From: Nesterenkonia sp. E16_10
GTDB lineage: Bacteria; Actinomycetota; Actinomycetes; Actinomycetales; Micrococcaceae
DNA length: 64,000 nucleotides
Direction of reading: 5' to 3'
Assembly (NCBI RefSeq): GCF_017347085.1
Contig: NZ_JADPSA010000029.1
Coordinates: 372,001 to 436,000, forward strand
Shown: positions 1 to 7,628 of the stretch, piece by piece
Position numbering within the stretch: position 1 is the first letter of the stretch
Layout of the letters: each line of letters begins with the position of its first letter
The notes under the pieces: model-generated
What the model saw: the letters and a program-made list of their open reading frames with translations, nothing else
Database searches by the model: none
What the model was told of the DNA's origin: nothing
Position numbers and translations under genes: made by a program

Positions 1-1
1 C

Positions 2-553
2 AACGGCTCGGGCAAGTCCACGCTGCTGCGCCTGATCGCGGGCCTGGTGGCGCCCACAGAGGGATCGCTCCAGCTCAGACCCGCGGGCGTGCGGCCGGGT
101 TTCATCTTCGCAAATCCACAGGCGCAGCTGATCATGCCGGTGGTCGGTGAGGACATCGCGTTCTCGCTGCGCCGCAGCATCGGCTCGGCCGCAGGGCGGC
201 GGGAGCGCAGTCGTGAGATCTTGGACACCATGGGTCTCGGGGACCGCGAGGACTCCAGCATCTACGAGCTGTCCTCCGGGGAGCGGCAGAAGGTCGCGCT
301 GGCCGGGGTCCTGGCCGCGGAGCCGGGACTGGTCCTGGCCGACGAGCCCACCACGCTGCTGGATCTGCGCAGCACCGTGGAGTTTACCGAGCTGCTGATG
401 GGGCTTCAGGCCCCGATGATCGTGGCCACCCATGACCTTGCGCTCGCCGCGCGCGCCGAGCGGGTGCTGGTGTTCGAGCAGGGTCGGCTCATCGCCGACG
501 ACGCTCCGGGCCCGGCGATCGCGTGCTACCGCGAGATCGCCGGCGCCGCCTGA
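2..553 (+). CDS. ECF/cobalt-biotin type ABC transporter ATP-binding protein (5' end missing)
   Basis: The reading frame is open from the window edge, so the N-terminus is missing; the first visible residues, NGSGKST, are the end of a Walker A motif. About 183 residues remain: a Q-loop region (FANPQAQLIMPVVGEDIAF), an ABC signature (LSSGERQKVALAGVL), Walker B (LVLADEPTTLLD) and a switch histidine (VATHD). The wording NPQAQLIMPVVGEDIAF resembles EcfA/CbiO/BioM ATPases of energy-coupling-factor importers of vitamins or metals. Substrate cannot be told; BioM-like is my best guess. It converges on the exopolysaccharide operon. Family call is strong; subfamily is inference. Confidence 0.85.
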   Translation, partial: NGSGKSTLLRLIAGLVAPTEGSLQLRPAGVRPGFIFANPQAQLIMPVVGEDIAFSLRRSIGSAAGRRERSREILDTMGLGDREDSSIYELSSGERQKVALAGVLAAEPGLVLADEPTTLLDLRSTVEFTELLMGLQAPMIVATHDLALAARAERVLVFEQGRLIADDAPGPAIACYREIAGAA

Positions 554-578
554 CCGAAGCCCCGACGCCACCCCCGGC

Positions 579-645
579 CGGGTCAGGCCGGGCAGGTCAG
601 GCCGGGTCAGGTCAGGTCAGGTCGGGTCGGATCCGGTCGGGTCAG
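579..645. repeat. short GGTCAG-rich tandem repeats between convergent genes
   Basis: Imperfect 5-10 bp units (GGGTCAGGCC, GGTCA, GGTCG) are repeated about ten times between the stop of the ABC ATPase and the stop of the glycosylphosphotransferase, running into the latter's last codons. No clear hairpin-plus-T-run terminator is visible. It looks like slippage-prone simple sequence. Confidence 0.6.
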
Positions 646-2102
646 TATGCCCCGGCCCCGCCGAAGACCGCCCGCGCGGTGCGCAGCACGATCTGGATGT
701 CGCCCAGCAGCGTCCAGTTCTCCACGTAATAGAGGTCCAGCCGGACGCTCTCCTCCCAGGAGAGGTCAGAACGTCCGGTCACCTGCCAGAGCCCGGTGAT
801 CCCGGGTTTCACCAGCAGCCGTCGGTGGGCGTGCTCGTCATAGGTCTCCACCTCCACGGGCAGCGGCGGACGCGGTCCCACCACCGACATCTCCCCGCGC
901 AGCACGTTGAAGAACTGCGGGAGCTCATCCAGGCTCAGTCGGCGCAGCACCGCACCGATGCGGGTCACCCGGGGGTCCTGGTGCATCTTGAACAGCACCC
1001 CGTTGCCCTCCGACCGTTCCTGGAGCAGCGAGAGATACTCTTCGGCGTTGACCACCATGGATCGGAACTTCAGCATCGAGAACCGGGAGTGGTGGATCCC
1101 CACGCGCTCTTGGCGAAAGAGCACCGGCCCGGGGCTGTCCAGACGCACCCAGAGGGCGATGCTGAGCATCAGCGGCCCCAGCATCAGCAGCGCCAGGGCG
1201 GAGAAGACGAGGTCGAAGGTGCGCTTGGTCAGCCGGGCGATCCCGGTAAGCCGGGGATAGGCCACATGCAGCAGCGGCACACCGGCGATCATATGCGAGC
1301 TGATCCGCGACCCGGCGGTCTCGGTGAGCGAGGGCACCACCACCAGGTTCACATCCAGCGCATCCAGCGCCCAGCCCAGCTCCCGCACCCCCTGTGCCGA
1401 GAGTGAATCCGTCTCGGTGAGCAGCACCAGGTCGGCCGCACTGCGCGTCACGACGTCCAGGATCTGGACGACGGCGCGCTCGCGGGTCCCTGCGTCGTCG
1501 CCGGTGTGGTCACCTGCCAGAGGGTGGGTGGCGGTCACGATCGTGCCGGTCACGGTCTTGGACCCCTGCACCGCGGAGACCACGTGACGGACCTTCCCGG
1601 GATGTCCCACCACCACCGCGCGGTGGGTCCAGAGGCCGCGGCGCCACTGGGCGTGCAGTCGGCGGCGCCAGAGGAATCGACCCAGCATCAGGCCCAGTGC
1701 GCCCACCGGCAGGGACCAGATCAGGTGCTCACGCGCGATGGGGGTCTCCAGGGCCACCAGCACCGCGAAGAACAGTCCGAAGCTCGCGGCGGTGGCGATC
1801 AGCACCCTGCGGTACTCGGTGACCCCGGCACCGATGTGCCGCCAATCCCGGGACCTGCTGACCCCCAGCGCCGTGATCCATAGCGCAGCCAGCAGCCCGG
1901 TGCTCACCGCGTCCACTCCCGGCAGGCCCAGCTGATGCCCCAGGGCGAGTGAGCCGGCGATGACGGCGAGGTCCGTGACGACCAGGCGTCTGGCGTAGCC
2001 GGTCTGCCAGCGTCGGGCCGAGGCTGGGCCTGCCGGGGCACTCATCCAGTCGAGCTGCCGCTGGGTGCTGGTGACGCCCACCGGGTTGGGCTGGGCGCTC
2101 AT
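642..2102 (-). CDS. exopolysaccharide polyprenyl glycosylphosphotransferase (WcaJ/CpsE-like)
   Basis: This protein transfers a sugar-1-phosphate to undecaprenyl phosphate at the membrane, the first committed step of repeat-unit assembly. It has about 486 residues: an N-terminal part with several hydrophobic segments and a CoA-binding-like region, then a hydrophobic hairpin (FDLVFSALALLMLGPLML) and the Bac_transf catalytic domain with FRQERVG, LKFRSM, SLDELPQFFNVL, VGPRP and KPGITGLWQV. I chose the ATG at 2102 because it overlaps the upstream TGA as ATGA; the frame stays open upstream but that part is the TupA gene read out of frame. It is the last gene of the operon. Confidence 0.93.
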   Translation of the reverse strand: MSAQPNPVGVTSTQRQLDWMSAPAGPASARRWQTGYARRLVVTDLAVIAGSLALGHQLGLPGVDAVSTGLLAALWITALGVSRSRDWRHIGAGVTEYRRVLIATAASFGLFFAVLVALETPIAREHLIWSLPVGALGLMLGRFLWRRRLHAQWRRGLWTHRAVVVGHPGKVRHVVSAVQGSKTVTGTIVTATHPLAGDHTGDDAGTRERAVVQILDVVTRSAADLVLLTETDSLSAQGVRELGWALDALDVNLVVVPSLTETAGSRISSHMIAGVPLLHVAYPRLTGIARLTKRTFDLVFSALALLMLGPLMLSIALWVRLDSPGPVLFRQERVGIHHSRFSMLKFRSMVVNAEEYLSLLQERSEGNGVLFKMHQDPRVTRIGAVLRRLSLDELPQFFNVLRGEMSVVGPRPPLPVEVETYDEHAHRRLLVKPGITGLWQVTGRSDLSWEESVRLDLYYVENWTLLGDIQIVLRTARAVFGGAGAY

Positions 2103-3058
2103 GGCAGGGCCCGTTCCCGCTGGGTTCGGACGGGGCTGTGGTCCGTATCCGGCAGGGATTGAGCATCGAGGGACGCATCCGCGAGGATCAGCCGGGGCAG
2201 TCCTGCGGGGTAGTCCTTCACGGCGTCGAACCCCGCCCACCAGGCCCCCAGCTGGAGGTCCACCGCGTCGGGGGTGAAGGGGTCCATCCCGCCGGAGGGG
2301 TAGGGCGTGAGCTCGCCGAACCACAGCTCACCGTCGAGGTTGTACAGATCGACCCGCATGAAGTCATAGCCGGCACCCAGTGCCTCTGCGGCGCGGACCA
2401 TGTCCCGGAAGTTCTCCGGCGGTGGAGCGACCACCCCTCGTGGCGCCTCATTGGTGATGTTCAGGGCCTCCCAGTCGCGGTTGTAGAACACCTCCTCGAA
2501 GTCATCGGTGAAGCGACCGTGGTCGGTGTGCAGGATCTGGACCCGTCCGTGGAAGACGAAGATCTTGAAGTCGGTCAACGGGACCCCGGAGCCGATCCGG
2601 GCCTCGATGATGAGTTCACGCCGAGCCTGCGTGTAGGCCCACTCCCCCACGGCGATCCGGTCATAGGGACGCAGCCATCCCTTGGTCACGCTGCGAAGCT
2701 CCTCCACGGTGGTGCCGCGGTCCCCGAAGTGGACCGCCTTGCTGCGGTGGTTGGGCTTGATGATCCAGTGATCCGGCAGGCTTGCCAGGTCCAGCTGGTC
2801 CAGATCGGTGCCATGCCAGAGCGTCTCAGGTACCTGGATCCAGGGCGCGTGCTCTGCGGCGTAGTCCTTCATCGCGCGCTTGTCGCAGGTCCAGGCGATC
2901 TCGGCGCTGCGGTCCTGCAGCATTCGCTGGGTCAGGAACTCCGTGAATCGAGCCGGCCTCCTGAAGTCGCCCCAGCGTCCGAATCGGCGGCGATACATGA
3001 CATGGCGCAGCAGCGGATCGGGTATCGGAGTCAGCAGTCGACGGAACGACGGGTGCAT
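2099..3058 (-). CDS. TupA-like ATP-grasp protein, copy 2
   Basis: TupA-like ATP-grasp proteins occur in polysaccharide operons and are thought to join amino-acid or polyglutamate-like groups to glycans. Visible motifs are RFTEFLTQRML, CDKRAMKDY, WIIKPNH, VGEWAY and the metal-binding-like end MRVDLYNLDGELWFGELTPYPSGG. A GTG at 3067 overlaps the upstream stop, but the ATG at 3058 lies 8 nt after GAAAGG, exactly the layout of copy 1, so I prefer it (319 aa). The segment KPNHGSNSVHFGD of copy 1 is KPNHRSKAVHFGD here, a change in the glycine-rich nucleotide loop. The substrate is unknown. Confidence 0.88.
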   Translation of the reverse strand: MHPSFRRLLTPIPDPLLRHVMYRRRFGRWGDFRRPARFTEFLTQRMLQDRSAEIAWTCDKRAMKDYAAEHAPWIQVPETLWHGTDLDQLDLASLPDHWIIKPNHRSKAVHFGDRGTTVEELRSVTKGWLRPYDRIAVGEWAYTQARRELIIEARIGSGVPLTDFKIFVFHGRVQILHTDHGRFTDDFEEVFYNRDWEALNITNEAPRGVVAPPPENFRDMVRAAEALGAGYDFMRVDLYNLDGELWFGELTPYPSGGMDPFTPDAVDLQLGAWWAGFDAVKDYPAGLPRLILADASLDAQSLPDTDHSPVRTQRERALP

Positions 3059-3063
3059 GGTGG

Positions 3064-4161
3064 TCACCTTTCAAGGGGAACGGCCTGTGGAGCAGGCGTC
3101 TGTGCGGGTGCAAGATCTGAGAAGTCATGGGCGGAGCGGGAGGTCGGCACCTCCGGTGAGTCCGGGGTCGAGCCAGGGGTCGAGCCAGGAGTCGCCCCAG
3201 ACGTGGTTGCTGTGATCGGGCAGGTCACTTTCGGGGACCCTTCATGGCCGACGACGGCCCCTCGGTCCGACTCCTCGGGGTCTGCGACGAGCAGCCGCGG
3301 GAGACCCTCCGGGAGCTCCTCGATGGCCCCGGCCCCGGCCCACCAGGCGCCCAACTGGCGGTCCACCGACTCGGGCGTGAACGGGTCCAGTCCGCCGCCG
3401 TGATAGGGGGTCAGTTCGCTGAACCAGAGGTCGCCGTCGAGGTTATAGAAGTCGACTCGCATGGAGGCATAGCCCGCCCCGAGCGTCTCAGCCGCGCGGA
3501 CCATCTCCTCGAAGTTCTGGGGTCTCGGCGAGACCGTCCCGCGGGGCGCCCCATTCCTGATGTCGAGCGGCTCCCACTCCCGGTTGTAGAAGACCGCGCG
3601 GAGACCATCGGTGAATCGTCCCTGATAGGTGAGCACGAGCTTCAGCTCTCCATGGAAGACAAACATCTTGAAGTCAGCCAGCGGCCGCCCGGCCCCGATA
3701 CGAGGTTCTACGATCAGTTCTCGTCTGGCGGCGGTGTAGGCCCACTCCCCCACGGCGATCCGGTCAAACGGACGCAGCCACCCTCGCGTCACTTCTTGCA
3801 GCTCCCCCAGGGTGGTGCTGGGGTCCCCGAAGTGCACGCTGTTGCTGCCGTGATTCGGCTTGATGACCCAACGCTCCGGCAGGCTCGAGAGGTCGAGCTG
3901 GCTCAGGTCGGTGCCTCGCCAGAGGGTCTCCGGAACGTTGATCCATGGGGCGTGCGCAGCGGCGTATTCCTTCATGGCGCGCTTGTCGCAGGTCCACGCG
4001 ATCTCTGGACTGCGGTCTTGGAGCATCCGCTGGGTCAGGAATTCGCTGAACCGAGTGGGGTTGTTGAAGTCGCCCCGGCGCCGGTAGCACCGCAGGTACA
4101 TCGTGTGCCGCAGGAGGGTGTCCGGCAAGGGGCTCAGCAGGCGGCGAAGTGAGGGGCGCAT
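3064..4161 (-). CDS. TupA-like ATP-grasp protein, copy 1
   Basis: A 365-residue paralogue of the next gene, nearly collinear over its first 300 residues (RFSEFLTQRML, CDKRAMKEY, WVIKPNHGS, VGEWAY, MRVDFYNLDGDLWFSELTPYHGGG). It keeps the glycine-rich loop expected of an ATP-grasp fold. The last ~60 residues form a low-complexity Pro/Ser/Thr tail with TPGS repeats, ending in VPLER. ATG at 4161 follows GAAAGG by 8 nt. It starts 5 bp after the flippase stop. Tandem duplication is clear from the sequence; the role, probably decorating the exported glycan, is inference. Confidence 0.88.
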   Translation of the reverse strand: MRPSLRRLLSPLPDTLLRHTMYLRCYRRRGDFNNPTRFSEFLTQRMLQDRSPEIAWTCDKRAMKEYAAAHAPWINVPETLWRGTDLSQLDLSSLPERWVIKPNHGSNSVHFGDPSTTLGELQEVTRGWLRPFDRIAVGEWAYTAARRELIVEPRIGAGRPLADFKMFVFHGELKLVLTYQGRFTDGLRAVFYNREWEPLDIRNGAPRGTVSPRPQNFEEMVRAAETLGAGYASMRVDFYNLDGDLWFSELTPYHGGGLDPFTPESVDRQLGAWWAGAGAIEELPEGLPRLLVADPEESDRGAVVGHEGSPKVTCPITATTSGATPGSTPGSTPDSPEVPTSRSAHDFSDLAPAQTPAPQAVPLER

Positions 4162-4166
4162 CGTGA

Positions 4167-5789
4167 TTACCTTTCGAGAGTGACGGGCTGCTGGGCAGAC
4201 ACCGGTGCCGAGGTGAGGTCGAAGGAGTCGGAATCAGGTGCGGAGGCGGCTGCGCCGTGTCCGGAGGGGTCTGCGCCGTGTCCGGAGTCGGCTGCGCCGT
4301 GTCCGGAGAGGGCTGCGCAGTGTCCGGAGGGGGACGGCGAGCTCGATGGTGTCTCGGGCTCGCGGAGCATGCGGGAGGCCATCAGAAGGCCGGGAATCAC
4401 CTGGGCGATCACCACGCCCACCGCCATCGAGAGGCCCGGGGCGGCGGCTCCGAGTCCCAGCCGGATGCCCAGCAGGGTTCCCGGCACCACGAACGCGAGC
4501 AGGCACAGCGACATCGCCGCCTGGCGCCAGAATCCGCTGCGGTCGGTGAACAGGTTCACCTGGGTCAGGTGTGCGGCCTGTGCCGCCAGCGCCGCTCCGA
4601 GTCCGAGCACCACTCCCCAGGAGGGCACCAGACTGCCGCCGGTCACCAGACCTGCCACCGGGCGGGCGAAGACGATGTAGCCCACGGCCGCCCCCACGCC
4701 CAGCCCGGTGAGCATCAGGTTGGCTCGGCGCCACAGCTCGGGTGAAGGGTCCACCGCGAACCGCGGCCACAGGACCGTGGCGGCCATGTAGAAGACCGAG
4801 TAGATCGGCATATACAGCTGCAGAGCGATGGCGTACTGACTCAGCTCCAGCGGGGACGCGGCGGCGGCGAGGAGCAGTCGACCGTGCTGCTCGGAGAGCA
4901 CCATGCCGGCCGTGGCCAGCAGCACCGGGAGTCCGCCGAAGAGGATGACTCTGATGGAGGTGCTCTCGGCGAGCGCCCGGCGGCGCCGACGAGACTCCAA
5001 CGGCTCGGCGGGACCGGCGGGATCGAGGAGCTCGGCGGCTGTGTGGTCCTCCGGCTGGGGGGCGGGGGCAGGGATCCCGCGGATCCCGATGCGGGGGTGC
5101 AGGAAGGCCAGATAGCCGCAGACACCGAGGAAGCTCAGCGTGCTCAGCGGCAGCCCGAGCGCCAGCCAGGCCACGGGCACCCCCAGCTGGCCGAGCGTGA
5201 AGACCGCCAACAGGTTTCCCACCGAGGGCAGCAGTCCCAGCAGCACCAGCACATCCGACCGGTCCCGGCCCACCAGCACCCGCTCGGCGAGGCCCAGCGG
5301 GAGGCTCAGGAAGAACACCCCGAGCACCAGGCTCATGACCAGATCCACCTCGGGCGCCAGCGTCTCGGGGACGTCGAAGACGCTGGACCAGAACCCATAG
5401 ATCCCGCTCAGCGCCGCGGCCGCGGCACCGAGGAGTCCCACCGCGAGCAGCACCAGGGCGGTGCGCCGGATCAGGGCCCGAAGGCCCTGCCGCGCCTGGG
5501 TCGAACCATCGGCCCGGGCCGTCGCCCGGGCGACGGCGGCGCCCATGCCGAGGTCTGCGAACGGAAGCGCCAGCTGCAGCTGCGCGACCAGGGTGATGAA
5601 CCCGAAGGCGAGCACCCCCGCGTAGTGCACGGTGAGACCCGCCGTGGTCAGGGCGCACAGTGCGCTGATCGGCAGCACCGCGACGCGCAGACCCGCGGTG
5701 CGCACGAACATCGCGGTCCAGCTTCGCTGCAACCCCGGGTGGGACACCGCTGAACCCCGGGACTCTCGGACAGCCTTGTCTTCAGCCAT
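4167..5789 (-). CDS. Wzx-like polysaccharide flippase (MATE/MVF superfamily)
   Basis: About 540 residues with some 12 or more hydrophobic helices, beginning with LPISALCALTTAGLTVHYAGVLAFGFITLV, resembling lipopolysaccharide/exopolysaccharide exporters that flip lipid-linked repeat units across the membrane. A charged cytoplasmic loop (around residues 225-275) carries a run of arginines. The final ~65 residues are not membrane-like: four heptapeptides of the type SGHGAAx are followed by a Ser/Asp-rich tail ending VTLER. It overlaps the upstream glycosyltransferase by 8 bp. The position between glycosyltransferases and the phosphotransferase supports the flippase call. Confidence 0.88.
   Translation of the reverse strand: MAEDKAVRESRGSAVSHPGLQRSWTAMFVRTAGLRVAVLPISALCALTTAGLTVHYAGVLAFGFITLVAQLQLALPFADLGMGAAVARATARADGSTQARQGLRALIRRTALVLLAVGLLGAAAAALSGIYGFWSSVFDVPETLAPEVDLVMSLVLGVFFLSLPLGLAERVLVGRDRSDVLVLLGLLPSVGNLLAVFTLGQLGVPVAWLALGLPLSTLSFLGVCGYLAFLHPRIGIRGIPAPAPQPEDHTAAELLDPAGPAEPLESRRRRRALAESTSIRVILFGGLPVLLATAGMVLSEQHGRLLLAAAASPLELSQYAIALQLYMPIYSVFYMAATVLWPRFAVDPSPELWRRANLMLTGLGVGAAVGYIVFARPVAGLVTGGSLVPSWGVVLGLGAALAAQAAHLTQVNLFTDRSGFWRQAAMSLCLLAFVVPGTLLGIRLGLGAAAPGLSMAVGVVIAQVIPGLLMASRMLREPETPSSSPSPSGHCAALSGHGAADSGHGADPSGHGAAASAPDSDSFDLTSAPVSAQQPVTLER
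4250..4333. repeat. four 21-bp tandem repeats coding SGHGAAx heptapeptides
   Basis: Four head-to-tail 21-bp units start at 4250, 4271, 4292 and 4313, each beginning CTGCGC[CA]GTGTCCGGAG. Because 21 is a multiple of three, copy-number change keeps the flippase frame and only alters its C-terminal tail. Confidence 0.85.
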
Positions 5790-6738
5790 GCCCGCCGACC
5801 TGCAGCATCCCGGACATGGCCACCACGACGGCGGCCGCGTGTGGGCGAGCGCGCAGACATCTCACCAGCTGACGCACTCCCTGGTTCCATGCCCCGGAGG
5901 CGAAGGCGTCGCGCGCGACCACCGAGGCCCGGAAGTCCGCACCGGAGCGTTGCGAGACGGTGGTGCCGATCGAGTCGATCCAGCGCGAGCTGGCCTTCCA
6001 GTCGGCGCTGCGCGAGATCGAGCCCACGCTGCCCTGATGCACCCTGACCAGGACTTCGGGCAGCATCGTGAGGGACTTGCCGGCTGCGTCCAGCCGAGCC
6101 AGCCAGTCCCAGTCCTGGTGCCTGGTGAGCTCCTCGTTCCAAGGAATCTGCAGTGCGGTCTCCCGGCTGCACAGCAGCGAGGAGGTCTGCATGAAGGTGC
6201 GCCGGAGTCGCAGCGTGGAGCGGTCCAGGATGTAGTCCACCACGGCCTCCGCGTCCTGCCCCTGGCCCTGATACAGCCGCTCCGGGACCACCCGGCTCGA
6301 GGTCCCGACGAGCAGCGCACGGGAGGTGACCACGGTGTCCTCCTCGACCATCGCCATCTGCAGGGCCGCCTTCTCGGAGACCCACTCGTCGTCGTCGTCG
6401 AGGAAGGCCACATGCGTCGTGCCGGATCTGCGCACCCCGAGGTTGCGCGCACCCGCGGCCCCGAGCCCTCCTGTGGTGAGGACCAGGGTGTGCGGCAGGC
6501 CGTCGAGCAGCTTCTCGACGCGCCCGGCGTTCTCGGGCCGATCCAGGACCACCAGAGCCGTGGTGTCGAAGGACTGACGCAGCACCGAGGCGACGGCGCG
6601 CTTGAGGGAACGTCGCCCCACGGTGGGAATGACAGCCGTCAGTGACGGGGCGTGCGCAGGGGCCGGGTCTGCTGCCAGCTCCGCGTCGAAGGTCGCGACC
6701 TTCCCGGTCTGAACCCGGGCGGGGGTGTCGATGCTCAT
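5782..6738 (-). CDS. family 2 glycosyltransferase
   Basis: A 318-residue GT-A enzyme: LTAVIPTVGRRSLKRAVASVL at the start of the domain, GLGAAGARNLGVRRS, the metal-binding run FLDDDDEW (residues about 114-121) and, further on, HQDWDWLARL, typical of GT2 acceptor-side motifs. It presumably adds a sugar to the lipid-linked repeat unit on the cytoplasmic face. The start at 6738 (MSIDTP) is supported by its TGATG junction with the upstream gene; an earlier in-frame ATG lies inside that gene. Donor and linkage cannot be read from sequence. Confidence 0.9.
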   Translation of the reverse strand: MSIDTPARVQTGKVATFDAELAADPAPAHAPSLTAVIPTVGRRSLKRAVASVLRQSFDTTALVVLDRPENAGRVEKLLDGLPHTLVLTTGGLGAAGARNLGVRRSGTTHVAFLDDDDEWVSEKAALQMAMVEEDTVVTSRALLVGTSSRVVPERLYQGQGQDAEAVVDYILDRSTLRLRRTFMQTSSLLCSRETALQIPWNEELTRHQDWDWLARLDAAGKSLTMLPEVLVRVHQGSVGSISRSADWKASSRWIDSIGTTVSQRSGADFRASVVARDAFASGAWNQGVRQLVRCLRARPHAAAVVVAMSGMLQVGGHG

Positions 6739-7481
6739 CAGGCCCTCCACATCAGCAGCGCGGCGAGCTTCATGGGCTCCAACAGGTAGCGTCCGGCGAG
6801 CCTCCGCGGGTCTGTGGCCAGGCGCCACGCCCACTCCAGTCCCATCGCGCCGAGCCGGCGAGGGGCGAGGGACTGCGTGCCGCCCAGCTGGTCCAGCGCG
6901 CCGCCCACGGTGGCGATGACCGGAACGTCCACGCGTGAGGCGAGCTCGTCGGCGATCCGCTCCTGCAACGGCATGCCCATGCCGATCAGCAGCACCTGCG
7001 GGTCGTGCTCCCGGATGGTGTCCGCGACCTCTTCGAGGTTCTCCGCGCGCCAGGGGTCACCGGGGATGGCCTGCCAGTCGACCTCGCCGTCCAGGGAGCG
7101 CAGATGCTTCAGCACCGCGGCGCTCGCGGAAGGCGTGCCCCCGAGCAGAGAGACGCGGTGGATCCCCTCAAGGTCCGCCAGGCCCTCCACCCAGTCGGTG
7201 GAGCCGATCCGATGTTCGGTGCGCAGCGGCACCCGGAGCCCGATCCGCATCAGGGCCAGCAGCGGCATGCCGTCGACGACGACGGCGCCGGCCCGGTCGT
7301 AGAAGTCGCGGAACTCCGGCAGGTTGTGCCAGAGGTAGACGGAGTGCAGGTTGTGCCCGGCGACGAGCATCCGGCGGTGCTCCTGGGCGGCGTCGCGGAT
7401 GTGGGCCAGCAGCTCCTCCCTGCGCAGCGGAGTGACGTCGACGTTGAGCAGCGGAACGATCAAGGACGGGATGACAGTCAT
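6738..7481 (-). CDS. WecG/TagA/CpsF family glycosyltransferase (GT26)
   Basis: This family adds N-acetyl-D-mannosamine or a related sugar to a lipid-linked primer. The 247-residue protein shows the family landmarks: HNLHSVYL near the N-terminus, VVDGMPLLALMR, RIGSTDWVEGL, SLLGGTPS and the C-terminal region APRRLGAMGLEWAWRLATDPRRLAGRYL. ATG at 7481 has GAGGAG 8 nt upstream; the open frame extends further but is out of character. It lies 147 bp downstream of the chain-length gene. The WecC-like dehydrogenase at 52780 acts on UDP-ManNAc in characterised relatives, so the strain may use mannosamine-type sugars. Confidence 0.92.
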   Translation of the reverse strand: MTVIPSLIVPLLNVDVTPLRREELLAHIRDAAQEHRRMLVAGHNLHSVYLWHNLPEFRDFYDRAGAVVVDGMPLLALMRIGLRVPLRTEHRIGSTDWVEGLADLEGIHRVSLLGGTPSASAAVLKHLRSLDGEVDWQAIPGDPWRAENLEEVADTIREHDPQVLLIGMGMPLQERIADELASRVDVPVIATVGGALDQLGGTQSLAPRRLGAMGLEWAWRLATDPRRLAGRYLLEPMKLAALLMWRA

Positions 7482-7628
7482 CTCAGGTCTCCTCAGGGAT
7501 GGATCGATGGTGCAGGGGGCGAGGCCGGTGAAGCCCTGCTGGGTCACCTGGCCGGGGGTGCGGCAGCCTGGCTCGGCCGACAGGAAGGCGGCGGCGGGGC
7601 CTGGGGTCGGAGCAGCCATGAGGACAGA

